Positions 44,873 through 53,247 of a stretch of 64,000 nucleotides of DNA are shown piece after piece (positions within the stretch are counted from its first letter, which is position 1; each line of letters begins with the position of its first letter). Source of the stretch: Pseudonocardiales bacterium (GTDB taxonomy: Bacteria > Actinomycetota > Actinomycetes > Mycobacteriales > Pseudonocardiaceae). A program made the translations under genes and the position numbers. The stretch lies in NCBI GenBank assembly GCA_023252195.1, contig JAHEXI010000016.1, positions 1-64,000 on the forward strand. The letters are read 5' to 3'. A model generated the notes under the pieces. That model saw only the letters and a program-made list of their open reading frames with translations, did not search any database and was not told where the DNA came from.

Positions 44873-45925
44873 ATGACCAACAAACCGCGGCTGTGGATGC
44901 GTCATGAGGTACGGCGGACTGAGCGTCGCGCACCTATCGTGCCGGCGGACGCCCGGCTTCTCATCGAGGCCGGTATAGCGGTCACCGTCGAGGATTCCCC
45001 CCAGCGACTTTTCCCGATTTCGGACTACGCCTCAGCGGGCTGCCGGATCACCGAGCCGGGCAGCTGGGTTGGTGCGCCCGGCGACGAGTACATCATCGGG
45101 CTCAAGGAGCTGCCGGACGTACCCGCGGCGCTCATCCACCGGCACGTGTTCTTCGGCCACGTGTACAAGGGACAGGGGGGCGCCAGGCAACTACTGCACC
45201 GATTCGCCGCAGGTGGCGGGACCCTGCTCGACCTGGAGTACCTCGCGGACTCCCGGGGACACCGTCTCGTAGCGTTCGGGTACTGGGCCGGTTTCGCCGG
45301 CGCCGCACTCGCCGTGCTGCACCACAGCGGCCGGCTCGACTCGCCGCTGCAGCCGCTGTCGAAGGAGTTCCTGGACCAGGCCCTCGATCAGACAGGCGCT
45401 GCGGCATCACCCCGGACACTGGTCATCGGAGCATTCGGGCGGTGCGGGAGTGGCGCGCGAGACGCACTCGCCGCCGCTGGCATCACACCGACCGGCTGGG
45501 GCCTTGAAGAGACGCGCCACCTGGACCGGGCGGCCTTGCTCCAGCACGACATTCTGATCAATGCGGTACATACCACCGAGCCGGAGTCGCCGTTCCTGAC
45601 TCAGATGGATCTCGACGACCCGACCCGGCGCCTGGCGGTTGTCTGCGACGTCACCTGCGACGTCACCTCGGACTGCAACGTGCTGCCCATTTACGACGGC
45701 ACCACCAGCTGGCGCGCGCCGGTGCGCCGATTGCGCCACGGACCCCGACCGTTGGACATCATCGCCATTGACAACCTGCCGTCGCTGCTGCCCCGGGAGG
45801 CGAGCGTCGCCTTCTCGGCGGACCTGCTGCCGCATCTGAAGTCGCTGGGCAGCTCGGCGCCGCCCTGGCAGCGCTGCCTACGAACGTTCCACGCGGCATG
45901 CGATTGCGTCGGCGTTGGCACATAA
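44873..45925 (+). CDS. Saccharopine dehydrogenase (lysine-forming)-like oxidoreductase
   Basis: 350 aa from the ATG at 44873 (MTNKPRLWMRHEVR); a GTG at 44828 would add 15 residues. The N-terminal alanine dehydrogenase/saccharopine dehydrogenase domain has ERRAPIVPADARLLIEAG and DEYIIGLKELP with HRHVFFGHVYKGQGG. The Rossmann domain has LVIGAFGRCGSGARDA. The C-terminal half has VVCDVTCDVTSDCNVLPIY. It resembles the NAD-dependent lysine-forming enzyme of fungi and some bacteria. It interrupts the def/LytR_C/AAA synteny, so it was probably inserted. Confidence 0.82.
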   Translation: MTNKPRLWMRHEVRRTERRAPIVPADARLLIEAGIAVTVEDSPQRLFPISDYASAGCRITEPGSWVGAPGDEYIIGLKELPDVPAALIHRHVFFGHVYKGQGGARQLLHRFAAGGGTLLDLEYLADSRGHRLVAFGYWAGFAGAALAVLHHSGRLDSPLQPLSKEFLDQALDQTGAAASPRTLVIGAFGRCGSGARDALAAAGITPTGWGLEETRHLDRAALLQHDILINAVHTTEPESPFLTQMDLDDPTRRLAVVCDVTCDVTSDCNVLPIYDGTTSWRAPVRRLRHGPRPLDIIAIDNLPSLLPREASVAFSADLLPHLKSLGSSAPPWQRCLRTFHAACDCVGVGT

Positions 45926-45964
45926 CGATGAAGGGTCGAGGTGCTCGTGGCGCCGGGTGCATTG

Positions 45965-46369
45965 ATGAGTCATGATCGACGCGTGGATCACAGCGATGCT
46001 GCAGCCTTCGCTGATGACTGGGTGGAGGCTTGGAATTCCCATGACCTCGACAGGATCCTGAGCCATTTCACCGATGACGTGGTCTTCACCTCACCGGTCG
46101 CCGCGCGGTTCCTCGACGGTAGCGACGGGGTTGTCCGCGGTAAGGCTGCGCTGCGGGCGTACTGGGCCGAGGGACTCCGACGCATCCCCGACCTGCACTT
46201 CGAGGTGGTCGGTGTCTACGTCGGGGTGGACACGCTGGCGATCAACTATCGCAACCAGATGGGGCGGCTGGTCAACGAGGTCCTGGTATTCGATGGCTCC
46301 CTGGTGAGGCAAGGGCATGGGACCTACCTGGGCAGTGACGCCAACCCTGCCGGGGTGACGACCCGCTGA
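45965..46369 (+). CDS. SnoaL/NTF2-like protein
   Basis: 134 aa from the ATG at 45965. The cystatin-like alpha+beta cone of the SnoaL-like family is visible: FADDWVEAWNSHDLDRILSHF, FTDDVVFTSPVAARF, VRGKAALRAYWAEGL, LHFEVVGVYVGVDTLAI. Such proteins bind or isomerise small hydrophobic molecules. It is 8 bp before an MFS transporter gene, so they probably form an operon. Confidence 0.82.
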   Translation: MSHDRRVDHSDAAAFADDWVEAWNSHDLDRILSHFTDDVVFTSPVAARFLDGSDGVVRGKAALRAYWAEGLRRIPDLHFEVVGVYVGVDTLAINYRNQMGRLVNEVLVFDGSLVRQGHGTYLGSDANPAGVTTR

Positions 46370-46377
46370 CCGACCAG

Positions 46378-47679
46378 GTGGAACGCCGCTTGATTCGCAA
46401 GGTCACCGTCCGGCTGGTGCCGTTCCTCGGACTGCTCTACCTGATCAACTATCTAGACCGGGTCAACCTCGGCTTCGCCGCGTTGACGATGAACAGCGAC
46501 CTGGGGCTCAGCGCGGCGGCGTACGGGCTGGGCGCGGGGTTGTTTTTCATCGGTTACTTCTTCTTCGAAGTGCCCAGCAACATCATCCTGCACCGCGTGG
46601 GAGCGCGGGTGTGGATCGCGCGGATCATGGTCACCTGGGGGCTGGTGGCGTCGGCCACGGCGTTCATCCAGGGCGAGATCAGCTTTTACGTTGTGCGGGT
46701 GTTACTCGGCGTGGCCGAGGCCGGGTTCTTCCCGGGGATCATCCTGTATTTGACCTATTGGTTCCCCCGCGCGCAGCGCGCCAAAATCGTCGGGTTGTTC
46801 TTCCTCGCGGTCCCGCTGTCGTCGGTAATCGGTAGCCCGTTGTCCACGCTGCTGATCCAGAGCGGCAACGGATTGCTGGGATTCGATGCGGGCTGGCGAT
46901 TCATGTTCTTCGTCGAAGGTGTACCCGCGGTCCTGCTAGGCGTGCTGGTCCTGGCGTTTCTGCCCAGTCGCCCACGCCAGGCGAAGTGGCTCACCGAGGA
47001 GGAGAGTTCCGCACTGGAGGCGCGAATCGCCGAGGAGGACGCCCGGGAGGTCGGCAAAGAGGTGCTCGCCCGGGCGGCGCTGATCCATCCGCGGGTGATT
47101 GCGCTCAGCGTCGTCTACTTCGGGATCGTGTACGGACTCTACGTCCTGGCGTTCTTCCTACCCCAAGTGATCAAGGGGTTTCAGGCGCAGTTCCAGGTGA
47201 CGTTCTCCCTGGTCGAGATCGGGCTGATCACAGCGGTCCCGTACGCGGTCGCGTCAGTGGCGATGGTCCTGTGGGCACGGCATTCCGACCGCACCGGCGA
47301 ACGGGCCGGACACGTCGCGATCGCCGCCTTCGTCGGGGCGGTGGCGATCGCCGCCGCGCTGTACATGAACTCCCCCCTGCTGGTGATGACCTGCATCACT
47401 GTATGCGCGATCGGGGTGTATGCGGCCATCCCGGTGTTCTGGCAGCTGCCGAATGCCTTTCTCACTGGGGTCGGCGCAGCCGCCGGCATCGGTCTGATCA
47501 ACTCCTTCGGCAACCTCAGCGGCTTCCTGGGCCCCTACCTCACGGGCTGGCTGCAAGGCTTGACCGGCAGCTTCCGCCCCGGTTTGTTGGTCGTGGCCGG
47601 GTTCATGGTTCTCGCCGGCGTCATCGCGCTGTCGTTGCGCCGCCACGCTGTACGCTCGCACCGCGGCGCCAGGCTGTAG
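46378..47679 (+). CDS. Major facilitator superfamily transporter (anion:cation symporter type)
   Basis: 433 aa, GTG start, 12 predicted membrane helices. The ACS-family signature near the start (FLGLLYLINYLDRVNLGFAA, with the Asp-Arg) and the FIGYFFFEVPSNIILHRVGARVW loop identify the organic-anion symporters (phthalate, tartrate, hexuronate type). The substrate is likely a small organic acid. It follows the SnoaL gene; the neighbours do not reveal a pathway. Confidence 0.9.
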   Translation: MERRLIRKVTVRLVPFLGLLYLINYLDRVNLGFAALTMNSDLGLSAAAYGLGAGLFFIGYFFFEVPSNIILHRVGARVWIARIMVTWGLVASATAFIQGEISFYVVRVLLGVAEAGFFPGIILYLTYWFPRAQRAKIVGLFFLAVPLSSVIGSPLSTLLIQSGNGLLGFDAGWRFMFFVEGVPAVLLGVLVLAFLPSRPRQAKWLTEEESSALEARIAEEDAREVGKEVLARAALIHPRVIALSVVYFGIVYGLYVLAFFLPQVIKGFQAQFQVTFSLVEIGLITAVPYAVASVAMVLWARHSDRTGERAGHVAIAAFVGAVAIAAALYMNSPLLVMTCITVCAIGVYAAIPVFWQLPNAFLTGVGAAAGIGLINSFGNLSGFLGPYLTGWLQGLTGSFRPGLLVVAGFMVLAGVIALSLRRHAVRSHRGARL

Positions 47680-47718
47680 ATCGCTGTGGGATCTGCCGTC
47701 AGGGCAGCGGCGAGTTGG

Positions 47719-49908
47719 CTATGGCGCTAGGCCGTGCGCGGCGGCGTAGCCGGCCAGCTCGGTGAGTTGCCTCGGGTCCAGCGAAGGCCGGACGCTCTGG
47801 CGAGCGGCGGCCAGCTGCGCGGCGGTGACCTCGGTGGCGTCCAGCGATTCCCGCATGGCGGTCAGCGCCGCCTCGCGGATCAGCGCCGCGCAGTCCGCGG
47901 CGGAATAGCCCTCTAGTTCACCGGCCAGCGCGTCGAGGTCGACGTCGGCCGATAGCGGGGTGTTGCGGGCCGTGGACCGCAGGATGGCCGCCCGGGCCGG
48001 CGCGTCCGGCGGCGGCACGTACACCAACCGCTCCAGTCGGCCGGGCCGCAGCAGTGCTGGGTCGATGAGATCAGGGCGGTTGGTGGCGCCGAGCACGACC
48101 ACGTCGCGCAGCGGCTCCACCCCGTTCAGTTCGGTGAGCAACGCCGCGACCACCCGATCGGCGACACCGGCGTCGGAGGACCCGCCCCGGCGCGGCGCCA
48201 GCGCGTCCACCTCATCGAGGAAGATCAGCGCGGGGGAGGCGTCGGAGGCGCGGCGGAACAGTTCCCGCACTGCCCGTTCCGACTCGCCAACCCACTTGTC
48301 GAGCAGCTCGGCGCCCTTGACCGAAAACACATTGAGCGCTCCCGACCCGGCCAGCGCGCGGACCAGAAAGGTCTTGCCGCACCCGGGTGGGCCGTAGAGC
48401 AGCACTCCGCGTGGCGGGTCGACGCCGAGCCGGGTGAATGAATCGGGGTAGCGCAGCGGCCACAGCACCGCCTCGGTGAGCGCCTGCTTGGTCTGCGTCA
48501 TGTCGCCGACGTCGTCCAAGGTCAGCCCACCGGTGCTGACGGTGTCCGAAGTGGACATCGAGATGGGGCGGACGGTGTCCAGCGCGCCGATCAGATCCTG
48601 TTGCATGATCACGAGATCGGTCCCGGCGGCTGACGAGTGGCGCAGCGCAGCGCGCACCGCGGCTTCGCGGCGCAGCGCGACAAGATCAGCCGCGACGAAC
48701 CCCGGGGTGCGCTCGCCCACGGCCGCCAGATCGACATCGGTGGCCAGCGGCACCGCGGCGAGCAGCACCCGGAGCAGCTCCTTGCGGGTCCGGGCATCGG
48801 GCGACCCCAGTGACAACTCACGGTCGATCAGTTCCGGCGCGCGCAACCGCGGATCCACCGACTCGGGATGCGCGGTGGTGACCACCAGCGCGACCCGTTC
48901 CAGCGCGGGCGCGAGAGCGTCGAGCACGACGGTGGCCAGTGGCGGCGGGTTGATAGCCGGCAGCAGCGCCTCGATGTCAGTGATCAGCAGCACGCCGGGC
49001 TGGCGCTGGGAGGCGGCCGCTACCGCGTCGTGGACCCGCTGGGTGGCGGCGTCGGGCTGCACAGCCGCCACGCTCGGCGCAGCCAGCTCGACGACCTGAG
49101 CGCCGGCGTCGCGGGCCACCGCGTGCACCATCGTCGCCTTGCCGACGCCCTCGGGGCCGTGCACCGCCACGCCGAGGCGGGTGCTGGCGCCGAGGCTGCG
49201 TAGCAGGTCGGGCCGGTGGAAGGTGAGCTCAAACCACTCGGCCAACCGCCTCGCGGCGTCCTGGGCGCCCACCAGATCGGCCACCGCAGGCACTGGGACC
49301 ACCGGAGTCGGGCTGTTGGAGGCTTGCGGGCGCCCGCGCGCGTCTCCGGTGTGCGAGCCGTCGCGCCAGCCGACGACAGTCGACGGGTGCGGGGCAACCG
49401 GCCCAGCCGGGTCGGTGGCCGTCACAGTGAGCAGCTCGTTGGTCCAGGTGATCCCGATTGCCGAGGCGAGTCGGCTACGCACCGCCGCAGTGTTGGACCC
49501 AGGTTCGAGGTCCTGCGGGAGCAGCGACACCGCGTCCCCGGCGGTGAGCACCTTGCCGGCTAGTGCGTGACGCAGCGTTTCGGGACTCACCGAATGGCTG
49601 ACCAGGACGGATCCTGTGACGGTGATCGAGCGGGCGGCGGGTACCTGTACCGGCGCGAGCACCACCTCGGAACCTTCGGTCAACCCCAGGTTGGACAGCG
49701 TGAGGTCGTCGAGTAGCGCGATACCGGGGGCGTTCTGCCCGGCGGCCGCCAGCGCGGCACTCACCCGGGCTCCGGTGAGCCGCACCGCGTCCCACGGCCG
49801 CAACCCCAGCGCGTCGAGTACTTCCGGGTGCAGCCGCACCACACCTCGCCGGGCATCCAGCGCCGAGGTGCTGAGTCGGGCGGTCAAGGTGATCTGCGGT
49901 GCGCTCAC
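47719..49908 (-). CDS. Cdc48/VCP-like double-AAA ATPase
   Basis: 729 aa from the GTG at 49908 (a TTG at 49929 would add seven residues). An N-terminal double-psi-barrel Cdc48 domain (~10-90) is followed by two AAA modules. D1 (~235-410) looks degenerate: Walker A is GPEGVGKAT (Ala where Ser/Thr is expected) and Walker B is LLITDIEAL. D2 (~470-690) is canonical: GPPGCGKTFLVRALAG, ALIFLDEVDAL and GATNRPDLIDPALLRPGRL. So D2 is probably the working ATPase. The mycobacterial homologue is Rv0435c. Role is likely protein unfolding or remodelling. Confidence 0.92.
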   Translation of the reverse strand: MSAPQITLTARLSTSALDARRGVVRLHPEVLDALGLRPWDAVRLTGARVSAALAAAGQNAPGIALLDDLTLSNLGLTEGSEVVLAPVQVPAARSITVTGSVLVSHSVSPETLRHALAGKVLTAGDAVSLLPQDLEPGSNTAAVRSRLASAIGITWTNELLTVTATDPAGPVAPHPSTVVGWRDGSHTGDARGRPQASNSPTPVVPVPAVADLVGAQDAARRLAEWFELTFHRPDLLRSLGASTRLGVAVHGPEGVGKATMVHAVARDAGAQVVELAAPSVAAVQPDAATQRVHDAVAAASQRQPGVLLITDIEALLPAINPPPLATVVLDALAPALERVALVVTTAHPESVDPRLRAPELIDRELSLGSPDARTRKELLRVLLAAVPLATDVDLAAVGERTPGFVAADLVALRREAAVRAALRHSSAAGTDLVIMQQDLIGALDTVRPISMSTSDTVSTGGLTLDDVGDMTQTKQALTEAVLWPLRYPDSFTRLGVDPPRGVLLYGPPGCGKTFLVRALAGSGALNVFSVKGAELLDKWVGESERAVRELFRRASDASPALIFLDEVDALAPRRGGSSDAGVADRVVAALLTELNGVEPLRDVVVLGATNRPDLIDPALLRPGRLERLVYVPPPDAPARAAILRSTARNTPLSADVDLDALAGELEGYSAADCAALIREAALTAMRESLDATEVTAAQLAAARQSVRPSLDPRQLTELAGYAAAHGLAP

Positions 49909-49968
49909 GGTGTCCGAGCCTACGGCCAACGTACCGGAGTGCTACGCTTGCTACGGAGGTGCCGGGCG

Positions 49969-50223
49969 ATGCCGAGGACCATTCCGCACCGGGAGCTGCG
50001 TAACAACAGCAGTGCCGTGCTGCGTGACGTGCAGGCTGGTGAGACGGTGTACGTCACCAACAATGGCGAGGTCGTCGCCGTCCTCGTGCCGCCACCAAGA
50101 GCAGCCGGCGCGTCGCTGCGGATCCGGCGGGCCACGGTCCGCGGGGGATTCGCCGAACTGGAGCGGACCCGGATCCAGGAGCCACTCCAGGACATGCTGG
50201 ACGAGCTCCGCGGCGATCGGTGA
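49969..50223 (+). CDS. Phd-type antitoxin, second VapBC pair
   Basis: 84 aa from the ATG at 49969, with GGAGG 8 nt upstream. The Phd/YefM fold is present (TIPHRELRNNSSAVLRDVQAG, YVTNNGEVVAVLVPP) with a C-terminal helix for toxin binding (LQDMLDELRGD). Stop overlaps the toxin GTG. It is divergent from the AAA ATPase gene. Confidence 0.9.
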   Translation: MPRTIPHRELRNNSSAVLRDVQAGETVYVTNNGEVVAVLVPPPRAAGASLRIRRATVRGGFAELERTRIQEPLQDMLDELRGDR

Positions 50224-50609
50224 TCCTCTACGTCGAGACGTCGGCAGCGGCGAAGCTGCTCGTCGACGAGCCCGCATCGAGCCGGCTGGCGGCGCGGCTC
50301 GATGATGCCGTTGACGCCGACGATGCCATCCTGTCGAGCACGCTGCTGGAGACCGAGCTGCGCCGGCTCGCACTCCGCGCTGAGTTCACCCAGTCCGCCG
50401 TGACACAGCTGCTTGCGCGCTTCGATCTGGTGGAGATCGACCGCTCCCTCTACCGGGAGGCGGGCCTGCTTCCGGGTCGTCATCTTCGCAGCCTCGGCGC
50501 GCTGCACCTCGCGGCCGCGCTGCGGGTCGGCGCCGACATCATGGTGACTTACGACCGCCGGCAGGCCGACGCAGCAGCCTCCGCCGGGTTGCCAGTCCTC
50601 GCGCCATAG
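50220..50609 (+). CDS. vapC: VapC PIN-domain toxin, second pair
   Basis: 129 aa, GTG start overlapping the antitoxin. PIN acidic residues: Glu in ILYVETSAAAKLL (Glu in place of the usual first Asp), Glu in LLETELRRLA, position in SLGALHLAAAL where the usual Asp is Gly, and Asp in IMVTYDRRQAD. Two of the four acidic positions are therefore altered compared with the copy at 42543, so nuclease activity may be reduced or use a variant site. Confidence 0.88.
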   Translation: MILYVETSAAAKLLVDEPASSRLAARLDDAVDADDAILSSTLLETELRRLALRAEFTQSAVTQLLARFDLVEIDRSLYREAGLLPGRHLRSLGALHLAAALRVGADIMVTYDRRQADAAASAGLPVLAP

Positions 50610-50979
50610 CAGGTAAAGGTCGCATGCCGTAGGGCGATCTTCTGCTGAGGCTTTGGTCAGGGTATGGGACACGCGGGGGTTAAGAGGCGGCGGTAGAGCT
50701 TGAGGCGCTGGTGCGCCGCCCGAACTCCTCACCGGCGATGTCGGGAAACGGCGCGATCCGCGGTTCTACGCGCGAGTCGACAGGTCGGAGGAACGTGCAA
50801 TGCAGCGCTATCGACAACCTCGACGGTTGTCTCATCGGCCTCTCCGGCCCGACGGGCGAGGTGTGTGGATCCGTGGCAGAGGTGCCGCCATCGGCAACAT
50901 TGAGCCAAATGTTGCCGATGGCGGCACCTCCTCATGTTGCGACAGTCCTTTCCTTGATATCACGGAGAGTGACATCGCA
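50610..50979. other. Gene-free stretch with a 23-bp perfect hairpin
   Basis: No intact gene. At 50879-50930 there is a perfect inverted repeat: arms of 23 bp (GAGGTGCCGCCATCGGCAAC...) and a 6-nt loop (GAGCCA). It has no U-tract. It borders the decayed nitrilase relic on its right. The rest has short frames without recognisable domains. It could be the 3' transcript end of the decayed gene's former operon or a remnant inverted repeat of a small mobile element. Confidence 0.5.
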
Positions 50980-51312
50980 TCAGTCGATCCGGTAGACATC
51001 GGGTTTGCGCTCGTCGAGGTGCCGCAGTACTCGACGAGCCTTGGCGATCTGGCCGCAACGTCCAGCTCGGCCGTCGCAATATCGGAGACCAGTAACAGAG
51101 GGCCTGGCGATCTTGTGCCATTCGCGGCGCATGGTTGGTGAGGCTGGTCGGCCACGCTGACAGGCAGGCCAGCACGTCGGCACCGTCGAGGGTGAGGCTG
51201 CGGGCCGATTCCGGGAAGGTCTTGTCGGCTGCCCAGCACCCCGTCGCCGTGCACACACAGCGCGGTGTTGTAGCGCCGATGTCCTTCGGCTTCGCAGACG
51301 ATCAGGACAAGC
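50980..51312 (-). pseudogene. Decayed nitrilase (carbon-nitrogen hydrolase) gene
   Basis: Three nitrilase segments occur in order on the minus strand but in different frames: CEAEGHRRYNTALCVHGDGV (upper), then DKTFPESARSLTLDGADVLA with CLSAWPTSLTNHAPRMAQDR, then IATAELDVAA / IAKARRVLRHLDERKPDVYR just before a stop at 50980. A functional nitrilase has these separated by ~40 and ~60 more residues, including the catalytic Lys and Cys motifs, which are deleted. The 5' end runs into the OsmC gene. The degraded copy lies next to the sll0787-type AIR-synthase gene, as intact nitrilases do in Nit1C clusters. Confidence 0.8.
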
Positions 51313-51700
51313 TCACGTCCACCGTCACCTCTGGGGTGCGGCGCAGGGTGTTGGTGACGTAGCACAGCCGCTCCGCCGCGGGCACCAGCCGGCGCAGGCC
51401 GTCGGTGTCCGGCGCGTCGGCCCGCACGGAAATCCGGATCGCGGAGAAGCTCGGGCCGTCGTAGTCGCCGCTCGCTCGCACCCGCAGCCCCGCCAGCTCG
51501 ATGCCCCGCTTGCTGGCTGAATAGGCCATTGCCAGCGTGAAGCAGGCTGCGATGGAGGCAAGCAGCAGCTCGGTGGGCTGCGGGCCTTGGTCGGTGCCAC
51601 CGACCGACTCCGGCTCATCAACGATCAGCTCGAAGCGCCCGGCAGATACCCGGCAGCGCAGCCCCCCGTCCCACGTCGCTTCCACCGAACGGGTGCTCAC
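51302..51700 (-). CDS. OsmC-family protein
   Basis: 132 aa from the GTG at 51700. OsmC/Ohr fold: VDEPESVGGTDQGPQPTELLLASIAACFTLA has the conserved Cys, and the second one is in AERLCYVTNTLRRTPEV. Such proteins reduce organic hydroperoxides with two Cys. The 3' end touches the nitrilase relic. Confidence 0.85.
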   Translation of the reverse strand: MSTRSVEATWDGGLRCRVSAGRFELIVDEPESVGGTDQGPQPTELLLASIAACFTLAMAYSASKRGIELAGLRVRASGDYDGPSFSAIRISVRADAPDTDGLRRLVPAAERLCYVTNTLRRTPEVTVDVSLS

Positions 51701-51815
51701 CGGCGTCCTCCTCAACCAGGAATCTGTGATGTTTCACCAGCGTGCAACGTGTGTGCAACGCTGCGGAGCACTGTGGCCGGGAACATTCATCCCAGCATGC
51801 CCAAGGAGGCCCCGG

Positions 51816-52166
51816 ATGACTGTTACCTGGTCCGGTACCGACGAGCGGGTCGCGGCACTGTCGTGCCGTGCCGGCTGCCGGGTGGACCCGGCGCTGCGCC
51901 GCCACCACGACCGGCTGCTCGCCGTCGAGTCCGACGTCGACGAGCTGCTCGAGCTCATCGAGCTGGCAGTGACGTGGGGCGAATTGAGCTACGGCGGAGT
52001 CAATGTCGTGCCGCCCGGGCAGTGGCTGGAGTTCGCCGCCCGCCACGAGTGGCGGGACCCGGATAGGGCGGCACGAATCTTCAGCGTGGCCACCGACATC
52101 GCGCTGCGGACCGGCCGGCGCGAGACGCCTTACCCGCTGACCGACGAGGTCGCAACCACCAGCTGA
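51816..52166 (+). CDS. Hypothetical protein, 116 aa
   Basis: From the ATG at 51816, with GGAGG 7 nt upstream. Cytosolic, acidic and rich in Leu/Val helices (LLAVESDVDELLELIELAV) with a C-terminal WRDPDRAARIFSVATDIAL. No recognisable domain, no signal peptide. It is convergent with the AIR-synthase-like gene and divergent from OsmC. Confidence 0.55.
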   Translation: MTVTWSGTDERVAALSCRAGCRVDPALRRHHDRLLAVESDVDELLELIELAVTWGELSYGGVNVVPPGQWLEFAARHEWRDPDRAARIFSVATDIALRTGRRETPYPLTDEVATTS

Positions 52167-52179
52167 GCGCGACAGCATG

Positions 52180-53178
52180 TCAGGAGCGCCCGAGTCGGGT
52201 GACGTCATCGACGGCCAAGTCGAGAACGGTGGCCGAGGCACCCTCGAACCGCAGCACAAGCTGCCCCGACTCATCGATTCGGCCCACTACGGCCGCGGAC
52301 AACCCGCGGTCCAGGAACGGTTGCGCGCAGTCCGCCTCCCGGCCGGCCGGGGCGCAGAGCAGGAACCCGAAGCTGGGGAAGCAGGTCAGCCAGGCCGCCA
52401 ACCCGACACCTGAGGGCACTGGCACCGCATCCACGTCGAGCGCGACGCCATGGCGACCCCACTCCAGAAGCATCGCCAGCGACCCGACCAGCCCGGCCAT
52501 GCTGATGTCCTTGGCCGCCACGCACGCTCCGGACTCGGCGAGCCTGGCGAAGAGCCGCACGTCCTCGGCGCACTGCGCCCCACGCTCCTCGATGGCGCCG
52601 AAGAACGGGAAGTCCGGGCGCATCCGGCCATCCAGCGCGGCGGCCACCAGCAGGCTCTGCCCGGCCCGCACCCGGGTCACCGATAGTGCCTGCCCGCTCG
52701 TCGTGCCGACGCCGAACGCCGAGACCGCGGGTTCCCCGTCGTGCAGCGTGAGGTGTCCGCCGAGGATCGGCACGTCGTAGAGCTCGCCTGCCCGCCGCAT
52801 TCCGAACAGCACCGAGCGAGCCACCTCCTCGGAGCCGACGATCGTGTCTACGATGCCCAGCGGTCGTGCACCCATCGCGGCCAGATCGTTGACGTTGGTG
52901 AGCACCGCGGCGAAGCCGGCGCCGTATGGGTCCGCGGCCACGAACGGCGGCCACAGCGCCTCACCGCAGGCCACCACCTGCCCGCCCAGCGCGGTCACCG
53001 CTGCGCCGTCGTCACCCGGGCCGGAGATCCAGTCACCCGGTCCCAGCACCTCGCTGACCAGCCCAATCGCCGCCTTGCCGCGCAGCCCGGGGTGGGCCCG
53101 CAGGGTCTGCACCAGCTCGGTCAGCGCGGCCGGTGCAGCCGATGCATCGATCCGTACCGCCGCCGTCGTGTCAGCCAT
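52180..53178 (-). CDS. sll0787-family AIR-synthase-like (PurM-fold) protein
   Basis: 332 aa PurM/HypE/SelD-superfamily protein: IGPGDD-type motif here WISGPGDDGAAV, then LTNVNDLAAMGARPLGIVDT and GGHLTLHDGEPAVSAFG. This subfamily (sll0787) is found next to nitrilase, radical SAM and acetyltransferase genes in Nit1C clusters; its reaction is unknown, but it should bind ATP or an aminoimidazole-like ligand. Here it is divergent from the seven-gene operon and faces the nitrilase relic's side, sharing a 69-bp promoter region with an inverted repeat. Confidence 0.85.
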   Translation of the reverse strand: MADTTAAVRIDASAAPAALTELVQTLRAHPGLRGKAAIGLVSEVLGPGDWISGPGDDGAAVTALGGQVVACGEALWPPFVAADPYGAGFAAVLTNVNDLAAMGARPLGIVDTIVGSEEVARSVLFGMRRAGELYDVPILGGHLTLHDGEPAVSAFGVGTTSGQALSVTRVRAGQSLLVAAALDGRMRPDFPFFGAIEERGAQCAEDVRLFARLAESGACVAAKDISMAGLVGSLAMLLEWGRHGVALDVDAVPVPSGVGLAAWLTCFPSFGFLLCAPAGREADCAQPFLDRGLSAAVVGRIDESGQLVLRFEGASATVLDLAVDDVTRLGRS

Positions 53179-53206
53179 CGCCGCCTCCGTCCCATCGTCG
53201 TTTCCG

Positions 53207-53228
53207 ATAGTAGGTGCTTACCCACTAT
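53207..53228. promoter_or_regulatory. Candidate operator between divergent operons
   Basis: ATAGTAGGT-GCTT-ACCCACTAT is an inverted repeat with 8 of 9 pairs in the arms, centred in the 69 bp between the AIR-synthase-like gene (minus) and the phosphosulfolactate-synthase-like gene (plus). It overlaps where promoters for either direction would lie. The obvious candidate regulator is the XRE-cupin protein at 60804-61478, but that link is inferred. Confidence 0.45.
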
Positions 53229-53247
53229 GTGATCTAACATCGAGGCC

